Position numbers and translations under genes: made by a program | DNA from: Nitrosotalea sp. | Lineage (GTDB): Archaea > Thermoproteota > Nitrososphaeria > Nitrososphaerales > Nitrosopumilaceae | Reading direction: 5' to 3' | Assembly: GCA_023252235.1 (NCBI GenBank) | Contig: JAHEXH010000004.1 | Location: 1-52,816 of the forward strand | DNA length: 52,816 nucleotides | Shown here: one piece after another, positions 33,702-43,186 of the stretch | Position numbering within the stretch: position 1 is the first letter of the stretch | Layout of the letters: every line of letters starts with the position of its first letter | Notes under the pieces: generated by a model | Databases searched by the model: none | Told to the model about the DNA's origin: nothing | What the model saw: only the letters and a program-made list of their open reading frames with translations

Positions 33702-34454
33702 ATGAAATATCTGAAGGTTGAACGAGAAGAAGAAGTTGTTCAAATTACAATCAACAGACAAGATAAACTAAATGCAATGAATCTAGATGTCATGGATGAA
33801 TTTATTTCGCTACTAGACAACTTGGAAAAAGATTCTTCACGAGTAATTATTATCACTGGTGATGGCCCAAAAGCTTTCTCAGCTGGTGCAGATATTGAAT
33901 ACATGAGTAATATTGGACCAACAGAGGCAGAAAAATATGCACTCCGAGGACATGAAGTCCTGAATAGAATTGAAAAATTAGAAAAACCTGTAATTGCTGC
34001 AGTTAATGGCTATGCACTGGGAGGGGGATGTGAACTTGCACTCTCATGTGATATCAGATTTGCTTCACCTAATGCACAACTTGGTCAACCTGAGGTTACA
34101 TTGGGTATCTGTCCAGGCTGGGGAGGCACACAAAGACTATTGCGAATTATAGGCCCGGCAAGAGCTAAAGATCTCATATTTTCTGGTAGAAGAATTATGG
34201 CAGAAGAAGCATTTTCAATGGGTCTGATAAATAAGATATTTCCTTCTGAAAGTTTACTTTCTGAAACTAAAGCATATGCAAAAATATTATCAAAAAACAG
34301 TAGTTTTGCAATAGGGATTTCTAAGATGCTTGTAAACAGAGGAACCGATACTAATCTTGACACTGGGTTGAAACTTGAAATATATTCATGGGCCGTATGT
34401 TTCTCAACTAAAGAGAGAGAAGAGCGAATGCGTAAATTCGTTGAAAAGAAATAA
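33702..34454 (+). CDS. Enoyl-CoA hydratase / crotonase-family enzyme
   Basis: A 250-residue crotonase. Both catalytic glutamates are present: E111 in GGGCELAL and E131 in GQPEV, so it should hydrate or dehydrate rather than only isomerise. The oxyanion-hole segments FSAGADIEYM and GYALGGG are intact. In Nitrosopumilus a protein of this family acts as 3-hydroxypropionyl-CoA dehydratase and crotonyl-CoA hydratase in the 3-hydroxypropionate/4-hydroxybutyrate CO2-fixation cycle; this gene is a good candidate ortholog. The end abuts the convergent homoserine kinase gene. Confidence 0.88.
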   Translation: MKYLKVEREEEVVQITINRQDKLNAMNLDVMDEFISLLDNLEKDSSRVIIITGDGPKAFSAGADIEYMSNIGPTEAEKYALRGHEVLNRIEKLEKPVIAAVNGYALGGGCELALSCDIRFASPNAQLGQPEVTLGICPGWGGTQRLLRIIGPARAKDLIFSGRRIMAEEAFSMGLINKIFPSESLLSETKAYAKILSKNSSFAIGISKMLVNRGTDTNLDTGLKLEIYSWAVCFSTKEREERMRKFVEKK

Positions 34455-35369
34455 CTATAATACAAAAGCGCCTTTACTTGGCTTACAAATTATTGTGGTA
34501 CATTTTGTATCAGCTGATGCAAATCCCTTTTCCATTGCTTTACAGATCTTATTATGATCTGCAGATCTTGATGTAAACGAAATTACTGATGGCCCAGCAC
34601 CGCTTATGGTGACACCTAATGCCCCTGCACGAAGAGCATTTGTTTTAACTCTATCAAAACCCGGAATCAAATGCTTCCTTGCGGGTTCAACAATTATGTC
34701 TTTTATTGAGTGACCTATTAATTCCACATCTTTCTTGATAAATCCTGCAGTTATTGCAGAAGCGTTGGAAAGATTCTTCACATGATCTGATAGTTTTACT
34801 TGCTGAGGTAATACTCCTCTGGATACCTCTGTCTTTTTTTTCGGAACAATAATTTTTGGTATTGCTACACATAAAACCAAATCCTTTGGAGGTTCTATTC
34901 TTATCACATCAAGCGGATCTGTCCTTACTATTACAAATCCGCCAAGAACTGATGCACTAACATTATCATAATGAATAGATCCAGCACTAGCTCTCTCCCC
35001 CATCCCGGCAAATTTTACCAAAGTATTTTGATCAAGATCAAGACCAAATAATGCATTAAAGGCAATTGCGGCAGCCGCAGCTGATGCTGCACTACTACCC
35101 ATTCCAAATCCTGCCGGAACTCCTTTCTTAATTTTAATCCGAAGTCCAGATTTTATCTTAAATTCTTTTGCCATTTCTTTGATTACCAATCCTGCAGAAT
35201 TTTTCTCTGGTTCAAGAGGAATAGACTCCTGACTCTCAATGACGATTTTACTTCCTTCCTTTACTAACTGAATTTCATCATAATATGCATCAAGAGCCAA
35301 GCCAAATACATCAAAACCAGGACCTAAGTTAGCAGTAGAACAGGGAGCTCTTACAATTACGCTTTGCAT
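34455..35369 (-). CDS. thrB: Homoserine kinase (GHMP family)
   Basis: A 304-residue GHMP kinase phosphorylating homoserine in threonine synthesis. The start motif APCSTANLGPGFDVFGLAL (residues 8-26), the ATP loop PAGFGMGSSAASAAAAA (about 85-101) and the C-terminal GVTISGAGPSVISF (about 250-263) are all present, in the order of ThrB. The ATG touches the stop of the GPN-loop GTPase gene (1-bp overlap), so the pair is co-transcribed. Confidence 0.93.
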   Translation of the reverse strand: MQSVIVRAPCSTANLGPGFDVFGLALDAYYDEIQLVKEGSKIVIESQESIPLEPEKNSAGLVIKEMAKEFKIKSGLRIKIKKGVPAGFGMGSSAASAAAAAIAFNALFGLDLDQNTLVKFAGMGERASAGSIHYDNVSASVLGGFVIVRTDPLDVIRIEPPKDLVLCVAIPKIIVPKKKTEVSRGVLPQQVKLSDHVKNLSNASAITAGFIKKDVELIGHSIKDIIVEPARKHLIPGFDRVKTNALRAGALGVTISGAGPSVISFTSRSADHNKICKAMEKGFASADTKCTTIICKPSKGAFVL

Positions 35370-36127
35370 TAGTCTTCGACCTCTTCCCCTAAATTGAGTA
35401 CGCGACTTAGCGCAGCTTGAAGATTAACCATCCCTTCTCCAGTGGCACTAGAAATAGGAATCATTCCTTGAGCAAATCCTCCTAAATTCAAACTTCTGAG
35501 AATGTTAGTTGCAAGAGTATAGTTTTCACCATCAGCATCTTTAGCAAGAGCATCTTCAAGACTTGCCATATTTGTTGACCATTTTAGTATGTCTTTAATC
35601 TTATCTTCAATAAGATCTGTTTTTGTTAGAACATTTATCTGCGATAAACCAAGTCTTAATTTTACTGAAGTAGCAAGTAATGCAATTGATACAAAATTGG
35701 TTGGTGATGTAATCAATGATCCATCATGAAGAAATATTGATGCTTTCTCTTCCATATTCAAGTTTTGTATGAGGAAAGGCCCACTAGCTCTATAGGCAAA
35801 CAACTCAATCTGGCCAGGCGTATCCACTATAAGATAATCCGGATTTACATTATCTATTTCATTTTGTAGATTATCTATTTTTGATGCAATAAGATCATTT
35901 GCCATAATCATGGATCCATTTGGTCCAAGATCATATTGTTTCATAATTGATACAATGTCAATATAGTCTCTAACATCTATGTCACATGTATATGGTAAAT
36001 TCTCTACACCTGGATCTAAGTTTAGCATTCCAACAAAGGCACCATTTCTAGAATAATAGTCAAGAATTTTAGAAGCTAATAATGACTTTCCAGATCCTGC
36101 AGTTCCAACTATGAAAATTGCCTTCAT
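35369..36127 (-). CDS. GPN-loop GTPase
   Basis: A 252-residue P-loop GTPase of the GPN family (COG1100/COG... archaeal ATP-binding protein). Walker A is GTAGSGKS (8-15), the diagnostic GPN motif is GPN at 68-70 within DLGPNGSM, the switch has DTPGQIE, and the base-recognition motif is TKTD. Eukaryotic homologues help assemble RNA polymerase II; the archaeal protein is a homodimer of unknown exact role. It precedes homoserine kinase with a 1-bp overlap. Confidence 0.9.
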   Translation of the reverse strand: MKAIFIVGTAGSGKSLLASKILDYYSRNGAFVGMLNLDPGVENLPYTCDIDVRDYIDIVSIMKQYDLGPNGSMIMANDLIASKIDNLQNEIDNVNPDYLIVDTPGQIELFAYRASGPFLIQNLNMEEKASIFLHDGSLITSPTNFVSIALLATSVKLRLGLSQINVLTKTDLIEDKIKDILKWSTNMASLEDALAKDADGENYTLATNILRSLNLGGFAQGMIPISSATGEGMVNLQAALSRVLNLGEEVED

Positions 36128-36185
36128 TTTTCTGATAATTTATTTTATGTTGAGCTTATATTTCCATCCATGAGTAAGGCAGGCA

Positions 36186-37202
36186 ATGAATTGGAAACTC
36201 CTTGCCATTCCTGTTAGTGTAGTCCCATTTCTTATCATTGCTGCTACATTTAATGTAAGTTTAGAGAATATTCTTGCAATAGGTGTCATACCTTTTGTGG
36301 GTGCCTCGGTAGCTATGGCGGGTAAGTTGTTCACTCAAGGACTAAAGTTCAATTATCTTGTAAAGAAATTTCTGGGTCCTGTGGATGTAAATTGGAGGAC
36401 AATTTCTGTAAGAGTAGGCAGTGAATTTGTCACATCTACTACTCCCTCTTTTGTAGGAGGTGAATTAGTAAGAATAATGTGGTTAGGTAAGAAGGGTGTT
36501 CCAATTGGAAAAGCATCATGGGTAACAATAATCGAAATTGTAACTGAGGTACTAGTTTCGGGAGTATTTGCAATTGCTGCTGCAGTAATTTCATTTGTAA
36601 ATGGTGCTTATGCTATAGGGATTACAATACTTGCAATTAGTATTCCTATCACAGGACTCTGGTCTGTATTATTCTTTTTATCATCAAAAAGAACATTTCA
36701 GGTACCTGGTTGGGTTTTTAGAATTGCTACAAGGATAGGAAAAGAGCGTTCACTGAAATATATCGACAAAACCAATCTTTGGATGAAAGAAATTTGTGAC
36801 ATGAGCAGGCAAACTCTTCATACCAAGGAAATCAAAAAAGCATTTGTAGTATCAATAATTATTTCTGTATTTACATGGTCACTTTATGGTCTTTCTTTTA
36901 TGATAATTGCAAATGGTGCAGGTTTTGTGATAGACTTTTTCCATTCTCTCATGGCCACGATGGCATCAATTGCAGTTGGTAATCTACCAATTACCATTGG
37001 TGGGTCTGGTCTAACCGAATTTTCAATTTGGGCATATTTGGGACACTTGAATAGCTTGACATTTGAGGCTGCCAAGAATAGCCTTCAATGGAATATAGTA
37101 ATCGGATGGAGAATAGCTACTTATCATGTTGGTCTTGTGATAAGCTGGATATTTCTCATGAAAGTAGTCTATCCAAGCATAAAAAAGACCAAGACTGTAT
37201 AG
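36186..37202 (+). CDS. UPF0104/lysylphosphatidylglycerol-synthase-type membrane protein
   Basis: A 338-residue protein with about eight membrane helices. Characteristic parts are SVRVGSEFVTSTTPSFVGGE (about 75-95), where G-x-E and PS-GGE conserved residues match the flippase-like domain (UPF0104/COG0392), and GNLPITIGGSGLTEFSI near 265-281. No synthase domain is attached. Likely involved in lipid or glycolipid handling in the membrane. The divergent GPN gene is 58 bp away. Confidence 0.82.
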   Translation: MNWKLLAIPVSVVPFLIIAATFNVSLENILAIGVIPFVGASVAMAGKLFTQGLKFNYLVKKFLGPVDVNWRTISVRVGSEFVTSTTPSFVGGELVRIMWLGKKGVPIGKASWVTIIEIVTEVLVSGVFAIAAAVISFVNGAYAIGITILAISIPITGLWSVLFFLSSKRTFQVPGWVFRIATRIGKERSLKYIDKTNLWMKEICDMSRQTLHTKEIKKAFVVSIIISVFTWSLYGLSFMIIANGAGFVIDFFHSLMATMASIAVGNLPITIGGSGLTEFSIWAYLGHLNSLTFEAAKNSLQWNIVIGWRIATYHVGLVISWIFLMKVVYPSIKKTKTV

Positions 37203-37238
37203 AAAGCACTTTATTTTCAAACTTTTAATTTTTGATTA

Positions 37239-38036
37239 TTGGACTATTCAGGTAAAGTAGTTGTCATTACAGGTGCATCAAGCGGGATTGGTGAACAATC
37301 TGCTGAAGAATTTGCAAAACTACATGCTAATATAATACTCATATCTAGAAATGAAGAAAATTTACAGAAAGTAGCTACAAAATTATCAAAATACAAAACC
37401 ACAGTTTTTGTTTATGCATGTGATGTCTCTAAAAAAGACCAAGTAGATACAATGGGAAAAATTATCATTGAAAAGTTTGGTACGGTTGATGTACTTGTAA
37501 ATAATGCTGGCTTTGGAATACACAATACTGTAAATGAAACAAAAATAGAAGAAATGGAATCACAAATGATGACAAATTTTTTTGGAATGATGTATTGCAC
37601 TAAGGCATTTCTGCCAAAAATGCTAGAACAAAGATCTGGACATGTTGTTAATGTGGCATCTGTGGCAGGTAATATCGGAATTCCTGGAATGGCATCTTAT
37701 TGTGCTTCTAAATTTGCTATGCTTGGATTCTCAGAATCATTATTTCATGAACTAAAGGACACAGGAGTAGGAATAACTGTAGTAAGTCCAATAATGGTAA
37801 GAACTAATTTTTTTAATCACGAGTCTTTTGGTAAGATGCCAAGATATTCATCTACTTCACTTAGTTCAAAGACTGTAGCAAATGCAGTTGTAAGGGCTGC
37901 ATCATCTCATAGACTTGAGATTGTTGTTCCTCAATTTGTAAGATTTGCAATATGGATAAAGCAGACTTTACCTTATTTAATAAACCCAATAATTGGTGGA
38001 ATCTTTAGAAAATCAATGAAATCTAAAATGAATTAA
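37239..38036 (+). CDS. Short-chain dehydrogenase/reductase
   Basis: A 265-residue classical SDR: TGASSGIGE near 10-18, NNAGFGI near 90-96, Ser in NVASVAG, and YCASKFAML (Tyr and Lys) near 156-164. The C-terminal hydrophobic stretch (about 235-255) suggests membrane association, as in DltE/YqjQ-like members. The start is TTG 37239, since no in-frame ATG precedes the nucleotide-binding motif. Substrate unknown. It follows the flippase-like gene by 36 bp on the same strand. Confidence 0.85.
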   Translation: MDYSGKVVVITGASSGIGEQSAEEFAKLHANIILISRNEENLQKVATKLSKYKTTVFVYACDVSKKDQVDTMGKIIIEKFGTVDVLVNNAGFGIHNTVNETKIEEMESQMMTNFFGMMYCTKAFLPKMLEQRSGHVVNVASVAGNIGIPGMASYCASKFAMLGFSESLFHELKDTGVGITVVSPIMVRTNFFNHESFGKMPRYSSTSLSSKTVANAVVRAASSHRLEIVVPQFVRFAIWIKQTLPYLINPIIGGIFRKSMKSKMN

Positions 38037-38047
38037 AAAAATAATGT

Positions 38048-38449
38048 TTATTCTTCTTCTGATTCATCCACATCTGCAGAATCCGAATCAACATCCATTA
38101 GTTCAAGTTTTGTAAGTTCGAACTGGTAAATTGCATCCATCTCAATCTCCATCTCTTTTTTCAGAAATTCGATGACTGTTTTACTCAAAGGAGCCTTGTA
38201 CAAATTTATTGTAAATTCATAAACAGTTCCCTTCATAAGGTCTGAAGATTTTACCTTCTTTGGTAAATTCATTCCTTCTATGATCTTTCTTCCGTCTTCA
38301 ACAGCTTCGTAAAGCTGAGCATCTATTCTCATATCTTTATCATAAATTTCAAGTATGTATCCAGTTCTTGTAAAGGATTCTGGTTTACCAAACTTTGCAT
38401 TCTTAATTTCTTCTTGTATAGACTTTGGAATTTCTTTTTCTTTTCCCAT
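38048..38449 (-). CDS. Hypothetical acidic-tailed protein
   Basis: A 133-residue soluble protein. The middle part alternates strands and helices, with the segments TRTGYILEIYDKDMRID and LMKGTVYEFTI. The last 16 residues are almost all Asp, Glu and Ser. No known domain. It ends 11 bp after the convergent SDR and begins 17 bp after the zinc-ribbon gene stops, so those two probably form a transcript. It may be an archaeal lineage-specific adaptor; function unknown. Confidence 0.6.
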   Translation of the reverse strand: MGKEKEIPKSIQEEIKNAKFGKPESFTRTGYILEIYDKDMRIDAQLYEAVEDGRKIIEGMNLPKKVKSSDLMKGTVYEFTINLYKAPLSKTVIEFLKKEMEIEMDAIYQFELTKLELMDVDSDSADVDESEEE

Positions 38450-38466
38450 TGTAATTCACTTTGTTA

Positions 38467-38688
38467 CTAACCTTGTTTATCTTTCTTACTTGCTGTCCAC
38501 CAATCACGATATTCATCATGTTTATCTTCACGTGTTTTTTCTCGTTTGTTTAATCTATATCTGATGTCACTTACCTGTTCTCTAGTAGCAAACAAGCCAC
38601 ATTTTTTGCAAATAAAGTGTTTCGTGTTAGCATCGAATTTCATTTCTACTACTACTTCTTTGGCTGCACATTCGGGACATTCAGTCAA
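38467..38688 (-). CDS. Zinc-ribbon protein
   Basis: A 73-residue protein with one zinc ribbon: CPEC near residues 4-7 and CKKC near 27-30, followed by a basic-acidic helical tail rich in Arg, Lys and Asp. Such small ribbon proteins act as transcription or ribosome-associated factors in archaea. It is the first gene of a short transcript with the acidic-tailed protein and has a hairpin element upstream. Confidence 0.7.
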   Translation of the reverse strand: MTECPECAAKEVVVEMKFDANTKHFICKKCGLFATREQVSDIRYRLNKREKTREDKHDEYRDWWTASKKDKQG

Positions 38689-38733
38689 TGACGGCGATCA
38701 TCAAAGTTATCCATAAAAGCTTTTGGTAAGTTT

Positions 38734-38798
38734 CTGGTACGCGGTCTATGTCTTCATCCCAAAAGGTCAGTTCGCCCATCTAAAATGCCGCGTACCAG
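38734..38798 (-). ncRNA. Candidate hairpin RNA or leader upstream of the zinc-ribbon gene
   Basis: CTGGTACGCGG (38734-38744) and CCGCGTACCAG (38788-38798) are perfect 11-bp complements around 43 nt. TATA-like sequences on the minus strand (about 38805-38830) place a start site near the outer arm, 46 bp before the zinc-ribbon ATG. The loop contains CTGA and GATGA (minus strand), which resemble D'/C' boxes of a box C/D RNA, but no complete C and D boxes were found. It may also act as a transcript end for the glycosyltransferase gene that stops at 38834. Confidence 0.45.
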
Positions 38799-38833
38799 TG
38801 CTTTATGTTATAATTAAAAAATTATAATTCTTT

Positions 38834-40066
38834 CTAGTCTTCTAGCATCTCGGAGATTATCTTGAATGTATTTTTTGTACCATCTGTGTTGTAGTTTCTT
38901 GAAAATTCCAAAAGATTTTCTTGATACTTGTTGTAATTGCAATTTATTTGGTGAACCGCTTTAACAGTCTGTTTGACTGTTGTAGCTAAAATCCCGAGAT
39001 TCTTGTCTTGCGCCCATTTTATCTGATTGGTATGTTCATCATAGACAGGTATTCCTATGATTGGCTTTGCTTTTCCTCCTAGTATCTCTCCCATTGCTGT
39101 GTGAGACCCATTTATGACTGCATATTTGCATGAATTCAAGACAGTCTCCTTTTCCTGTTCTGATAGAAATCCAATATCAATTCGGATCCAATCTATTTTT
39201 TTTTCTAAAGCTTCTGAGATCGAATATGTTTTTCCATCCTTTCCCAGAACTTTGTCTAATGATGGATCATTATTTGCATGTGAAATAATTCTTCTTTCAT
39301 CAACCATTTCAGGACTATGAAAAGTTTTTTCATAATTTTCTAGGGTTATTTTCTTTGTTGATTTGTTGCCTGTTATCATCCAATATCCAAAACTATCTAC
39401 ATTTTCAATTAATTTTTCTGTATCAGATTTAGGTTTAGAATATGTTATTCCATCATTTGAAAAATGACCAGTATACACAACTTTTTCCTTTAACTTGTCA
39501 GGAAAGTTAAGATTGTATTCACATATTGTATAAGGCGGTGGGGAATCTGCAACTACTATCTTTGTTGCTTTTTCAATGTTTTTTGATACATATGTGACTC
39601 CTGGATAAAGATAAAATCTGGAAGCCCATAGTTTTGGTCTAAACTGATTTGTAATAAAAATACATTTAACATTTCTTCTTTGTGCGATTGCATTTGATCC
39701 TACATCACCATCATTTATGACAAGATCAAATTTCTGACTATTGTAAAGTCTTCCTTCATTTCTTAGGTAATTAGTTACAACTGAGAGAAGTGGAGGTCTA
39801 CCATATATTGGTAAGAGAAAATTAAGTGAAGACAAAGCAATACTAGGACCTTTCCTACCGTCTATTGGAGTTGGCATCTCTATATTGTGAATTTTATCTT
39901 TTTTCTGAGGAAATTTTTCTAGTAATTTTTGATAAATTTCACCACTGCTTGTGTAATGCATTTCAACATTATCCTTCATTATATCATTAATCGTCTTGTC
40001 TAGATTCATCATTCTTGTAAAATGACCATTTCCCCAAGGATAGATGAATCCCCCTACCTTTTTCAT
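38834..40066 (-). CDS. UDP-glycosyltransferase-like protein
   Basis: A 410-residue GT-B-fold protein. The N-terminus YPWGNGHFTRMMNLDK (about 9-24) is the sugar-transferase entry seen in MurG/UGT-like (COG1819/GT28) enzymes, and the C-terminal half carries NGSHTAMGEILGGKAKPIIG (about 322-341), the nucleotide-sugar-binding region. The protein has no signal peptide or obvious membrane helix. The donor and acceptor are unknown; archaeal cell-envelope lipids or glycoproteins are likely. It lies next to the THUMP/ThiI-like gene on the same strand. Confidence 0.78.
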   Translation of the reverse strand: MKKVGGFIYPWGNGHFTRMMNLDKTINDIMKDNVEMHYTSSGEIYQKLLEKFPQKKDKIHNIEMPTPIDGRKGPSIALSSLNFLLPIYGRPPLLSVVTNYLRNEGRLYNSQKFDLVINDGDVGSNAIAQRRNVKCIFITNQFRPKLWASRFYLYPGVTYVSKNIEKATKIVVADSPPPYTICEYNLNFPDKLKEKVVYTGHFSNDGITYSKPKSDTEKLIENVDSFGYWMITGNKSTKKITLENYEKTFHSPEMVDERRIISHANNDPSLDKVLGKDGKTYSISEALEKKIDWIRIDIGFLSEQEKETVLNSCKYAVINGSHTAMGEILGGKAKPIIGIPVYDEHTNQIKWAQDKNLGILATTVKQTVKAVHQINCNYNKYQENLLEFSRNYNTDGTKNTFKIISEMLED

Positions 40067-40097
40067 ATACGGGAGTAAATTTGACCTGTTTAAATTC

Positions 40098-41222
40098 TCA
40101 ATGATTTGATTTTAATAAATCGATTATATCGTGTACATTTTTTGGACCAACAGTAATTGGGATACATTTGAGAGTTTTTAGTGCATCTTTTGCATACCTT
40201 GATGATTCAGACTTTGAGATTTTCTTATCGCTGAGACGTTTTCTACATAGATCTTCTAATTTTGAGATGTATTTTTCAAGCCCTATTTCTTTTGCATTTT
40301 CTAAAATCCCAGAATCTATGCCAGAAAGAGAAAACCATGGAGTTATCTTATTTTGAAATGCCAAATCTGAGTTGTATTCGCAAAATGATGCTGGAAAGAT
40401 CATGGGAGATATTCCTAAAGAAATTCTCCTAATCTTTTCCTTTAATGCTATTGATATCATAATCTGGGTTATTGTAATAATTGTAGTCAATATGCTCGAA
40501 GATCTACTTATCTTACATACTTGAAGAATAATATTTTTTTTGATGAGTCGCGGTAATATTTTATTTATCATTTTGGCCAATTTGAGTAAATCTGATTCAT
40601 TACGATAACAAACTAGTATTTTTACATCGAAACCCATCTTTATGGTCTGAAGACAAGATATTGCAGAGAGCTCGTCATGGATGCAACATAGAATTTTTTC
40701 TTTTTGTGAGTTATATGAAAGACCACTTAATCCCTTGTCTACGAAAATGCAAACATATGCAAAGGAATCTGTCAAGTACACATATACCAGTCTATCATAG
40801 TTTGATTCTGAGCCAGGTTTTGCCTCAATAGATGTGCTCTTATCTACCAAAGCACTGGTTGCTGCAATCTCTAAATCCTTTGCTAGGAATTTCTTTGTTT
40901 TTCCATCTATCTTGATGTAAAACCTTTCTCCTTTCAAAAGTAGACTCAAGGCAGTATTTGTAATAATAGATAAAACAGAATCAAAATCACTATCTACTTC
41001 TTTTGCAATTGCTATTTGCTCTATCCCAAATAACATGTTTACTGTAGATGATGCAAGTACTGGATCAGTTGCTTCTACAACAATTACTGATTCATTTTTT
41101 CTTATGTCATTATATTGTTGATTTCCTAGTTTTAGAATTTTTGAGATGTTTGATGCTAGGTTATTTATTTTATTTAATGAATAAATTGATGGAAATACAA
41201 CAAGTACAGTTTTTTCTGACAT
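40098..41222 (-). CDS. ThiI-like THUMP protein without PP-loop motif
   Basis: A 374-residue homologue of tRNA 4-thiouridine synthase ThiI (COG0301). Residues about 60-160 are a THUMP-type RNA-binding region. The following block EKILCCIHDELSAISCL (175-191) aligns in length with the ThiI PP-loop segment but IHDELS (181-186) stands where SGGxDS is expected. The later part also lacks a clear catalytic Cys region. It should therefore bind tRNA but not thiolate it, unless the chemistry changed. It is divergent from cysH. Confidence 0.7.
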   Translation of the reverse strand: MSEKTVLVVFPSIYSLNKINNLASNISKILKLGNQQYNDIRKNESVIVVEATDPVLASSTVNMLFGIEQIAIAKEVDSDFDSVLSIITNTALSLLLKGERFYIKIDGKTKKFLAKDLEIAATSALVDKSTSIEAKPGSESNYDRLVYVYLTDSFAYVCIFVDKGLSGLSYNSQKEKILCCIHDELSAISCLQTIKMGFDVKILVCYRNESDLLKLAKMINKILPRLIKKNIILQVCKISRSSSILTTIITITQIMISIALKEKIRRISLGISPMIFPASFCEYNSDLAFQNKITPWFSLSGIDSGILENAKEIGLEKYISKLEDLCRKRLSDKKISKSESSRYAKDALKTLKCIPITVGPKNVHDIIDLLKSNH

Positions 41223-41309
41223 TCTGTTTTCATTGTTTTATCTTATTTATAACTCTAGAATGAATATCTCACCTAAATAATTATATGACGAATAGGGGCA
41301 AATTTTATC

Positions 41310-42029
41310 ATGTCAAAGTTTACTGCTGAACAAATACAGCAGTTAAATGAAAAACTGAAAACTCCTCAAGAAGTTCTGAAATGGTCACTAGATAATCTTC
41401 ATCCTAGAATAGCCATGGCATCAAGCTTTGGTGCAGAAGATGTAGTTGTAATTGATATGATGATGAAAATAAATCCAAAAGCTAGAATCTTTACTCTTGA
41501 TACAGGTAGACTTAATCAAGAAACATATGATGTTATGGATGAGATACGCAAAAAATACAACATGAACATAGAAGTAATGTTTCCCGATCAAAATGAGGTA
41601 GAACAAATGGTGCGTGTAAATGGAATGAATTTATTCTATCATAGTGCCGGTAATCGAAAACTTTGCTGTGGTATACGAAAGGTCCATCCGCTCAATAGGA
41701 TGCTATCTACATTAAATGGATGGATTACAGGATTGAGAGCAGATCAGACTGAAGTAAGATTGAAAGCAAATAGAATCGAGGTTGATGAACAGCATAACGG
41801 TATAATCAAGATAAATCCTATAATAGAATGGACCTGGGAACAAACCTGGGATTATATCAAGAAAAATGATATTCCATATAACAAGTTACATGATCATGGA
41901 TTTCCAAGCATTGGATGTGAACCATGTACACGTGCAATCAAACCTGGAGAGCCTTTGCGGGCTGGACGTTGGTGGTGGGAATCAGATTCACAAAAAGAAT
42001 GTGGATTGCATGCTGACCACGGTAAGTGA
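41310..42029 (+). CDS. cysH: Assimilatory adenylyl-sulfate (APS/PAPS) reductase
   Basis: A 239-residue reductase turning activated sulfate into sulfite. The [4Fe-4S] ligands typical of APS-type enzymes are all present: C119-C120 (KLCCGIR) and C203-x2-C206 (GCEPC). The nucleophilic C231 lies in the conserved ECGLH at the C-terminus. The SSFGAEDVV P-loop-like motif binds the adenylyl phosphate. It is followed after 5 bp by sulfate adenylyltransferase, forming an assimilation operon for cysteine synthesis. Confidence 0.94.
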   Translation: MSKFTAEQIQQLNEKLKTPQEVLKWSLDNLHPRIAMASSFGAEDVVVIDMMMKINPKARIFTLDTGRLNQETYDVMDEIRKKYNMNIEVMFPDQNEVEQMVRVNGMNLFYHSAGNRKLCCGIRKVHPLNRMLSTLNGWITGLRADQTEVRLKANRIEVDEQHNGIIKINPIIEWTWEQTWDYIKKNDIPYNKLHDHGFPSIGCEPCTRAIKPGEPLRAGRWWWESDSQKECGLHADHGK

Positions 42030-42034
42030 TATAA

Positions 42035-43174
42035 TTGACAAGTATTGGTATAGCAAAACCGCATGGTGGTAAACTAGTAAGTAGAATTACAAAAAAAGAT
42101 CCAAGTGAATTATTTTCAATTTCTATTGGTACTGATCTTGCAAATGATGTGGAAAATATATCTGATGGAATTTTTAGTCCACTTGAAGGATTCCTAATAC
42201 AAGAGGACTTTGAGAAAGTAATCACTGGAGGTAGATTGGCAAATGACCTGCCGTGGACAGTTCCAATTGTACTTGATGTTGATAAGGAAACAGCTGCAAA
42301 GATGAAGGATGCAGGAGATGTTGCCCTAAATGTGGACGGGAAAAATTTTGCTATTTTACATGTAGATGATGTTTATAATTTTGATAAAAACACCGTTACA
42401 AATGGGGTCTATGGAACATCTGATTCAAAGCATCCTGGTGTAGCAAAAACTATGAGCATGAAAGAATTTCTGGTCGGAGGAAAAATCGATTATGTAAAAA
42501 GACCAGATGATACCCCGATTAGAAGATATAGAAAAACCCCTGTGGAAACAAGAAATTTCTTTCAAAATACTGGATGGAAAACGATTGTGGCGTTTCAAAC
42601 AAGAAATGTTCCACACGTAGCACACGAGATGCTTCAAAAAGCATCTCTTAACACACACGATGGATTATTTGTAAATCCTCTTGTTGGAAAGAAAAAATCA
42701 GGAGATTACAAAGATGAGGTAATAGTTGCTACTTACGAATCTTTGATTGAACATTATTATCCTAAAAATAGATGTTATCTTGGTACTTTACATACTGAGA
42801 TGAGATATGCAGGACCCAAAGAAGCAATACATCATGCAATAATGAGAAAAAACTTTGGATGTACTCATATTATAATTGGACGGGATCATGCAGGTGTAGG
42901 TACATACTATGATCCATTTGCTGCACATAAGATATTTGATCTATATCCTGACATTGGCATAGAACCAATTTTCTTTCCGGCATTTTTCTATTGTAGAAAA
43001 TGTTTGTCGTTTGCAAGTGAACGCAATTGTCCACATGGACAAGAATACCAAGAAAGTCTTAGTGGAACTAAACTCAGGGCAATGATTCTTGATAAACAAA
43101 ATCCATCTGAATATATGATAAGACCTGAGGTTTCGAAAGTACTAATGAAATGGGATAACCCATTTGTTGACTAG
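42035..43174 (+). CDS. sat: Sulfate adenylyltransferase (ATP sulfurylase)
   Basis: A 379-residue ATP sulfurylase producing APS from sulfate and ATP, immediately upstream in the pathway of the cysH product. It has the substrate-binding [10 protein letters not shown] (about 190-199, the QTRN-xH-xxH motif), GRDHAGVG near 288-295, and a CRKC-type zinc site (FYCRKC) near the C-terminus. The length is that of the bacterial/archaeal homo-oligomeric form without an APS kinase domain. The start is TTG 42035, 5 bp after cysH. Confidence 0.94.
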   Translation: MTSIGIAKPHGGKLVSRITKKDPSELFSISIGTDLANDVENISDGIFSPLEGFLIQEDFEKVITGGRLANDLPWTVPIVLDVDKETAAKMKDAGDVALNVDGKNFAILHVDDVYNFDKNTVTNGVYGTSDSKHPGVAKTMSMKEFLVGGKIDYVKRPDDTPIRRYRKTPVETRNFFQNTGWKTIVAFQTRNVPHVAHEMLQKASLNTHDGLFVNPLVGKKKSGDYKDEVIVATYESLIEHYYPKNRCYLGTLHTEMRYAGPKEAIHHAIMRKNFGCTHIIIGRDHAGVGTYYDPFAAHKIFDLYPDIGIEPIFFPAFFYCRKCLSFASERNCPHGQEYQESLSGTKLRAMILDKQNPSEYMIRPEVSKVLMKWDNPFVD

Positions 43175-43186
43175 ATTTTTATTGAA

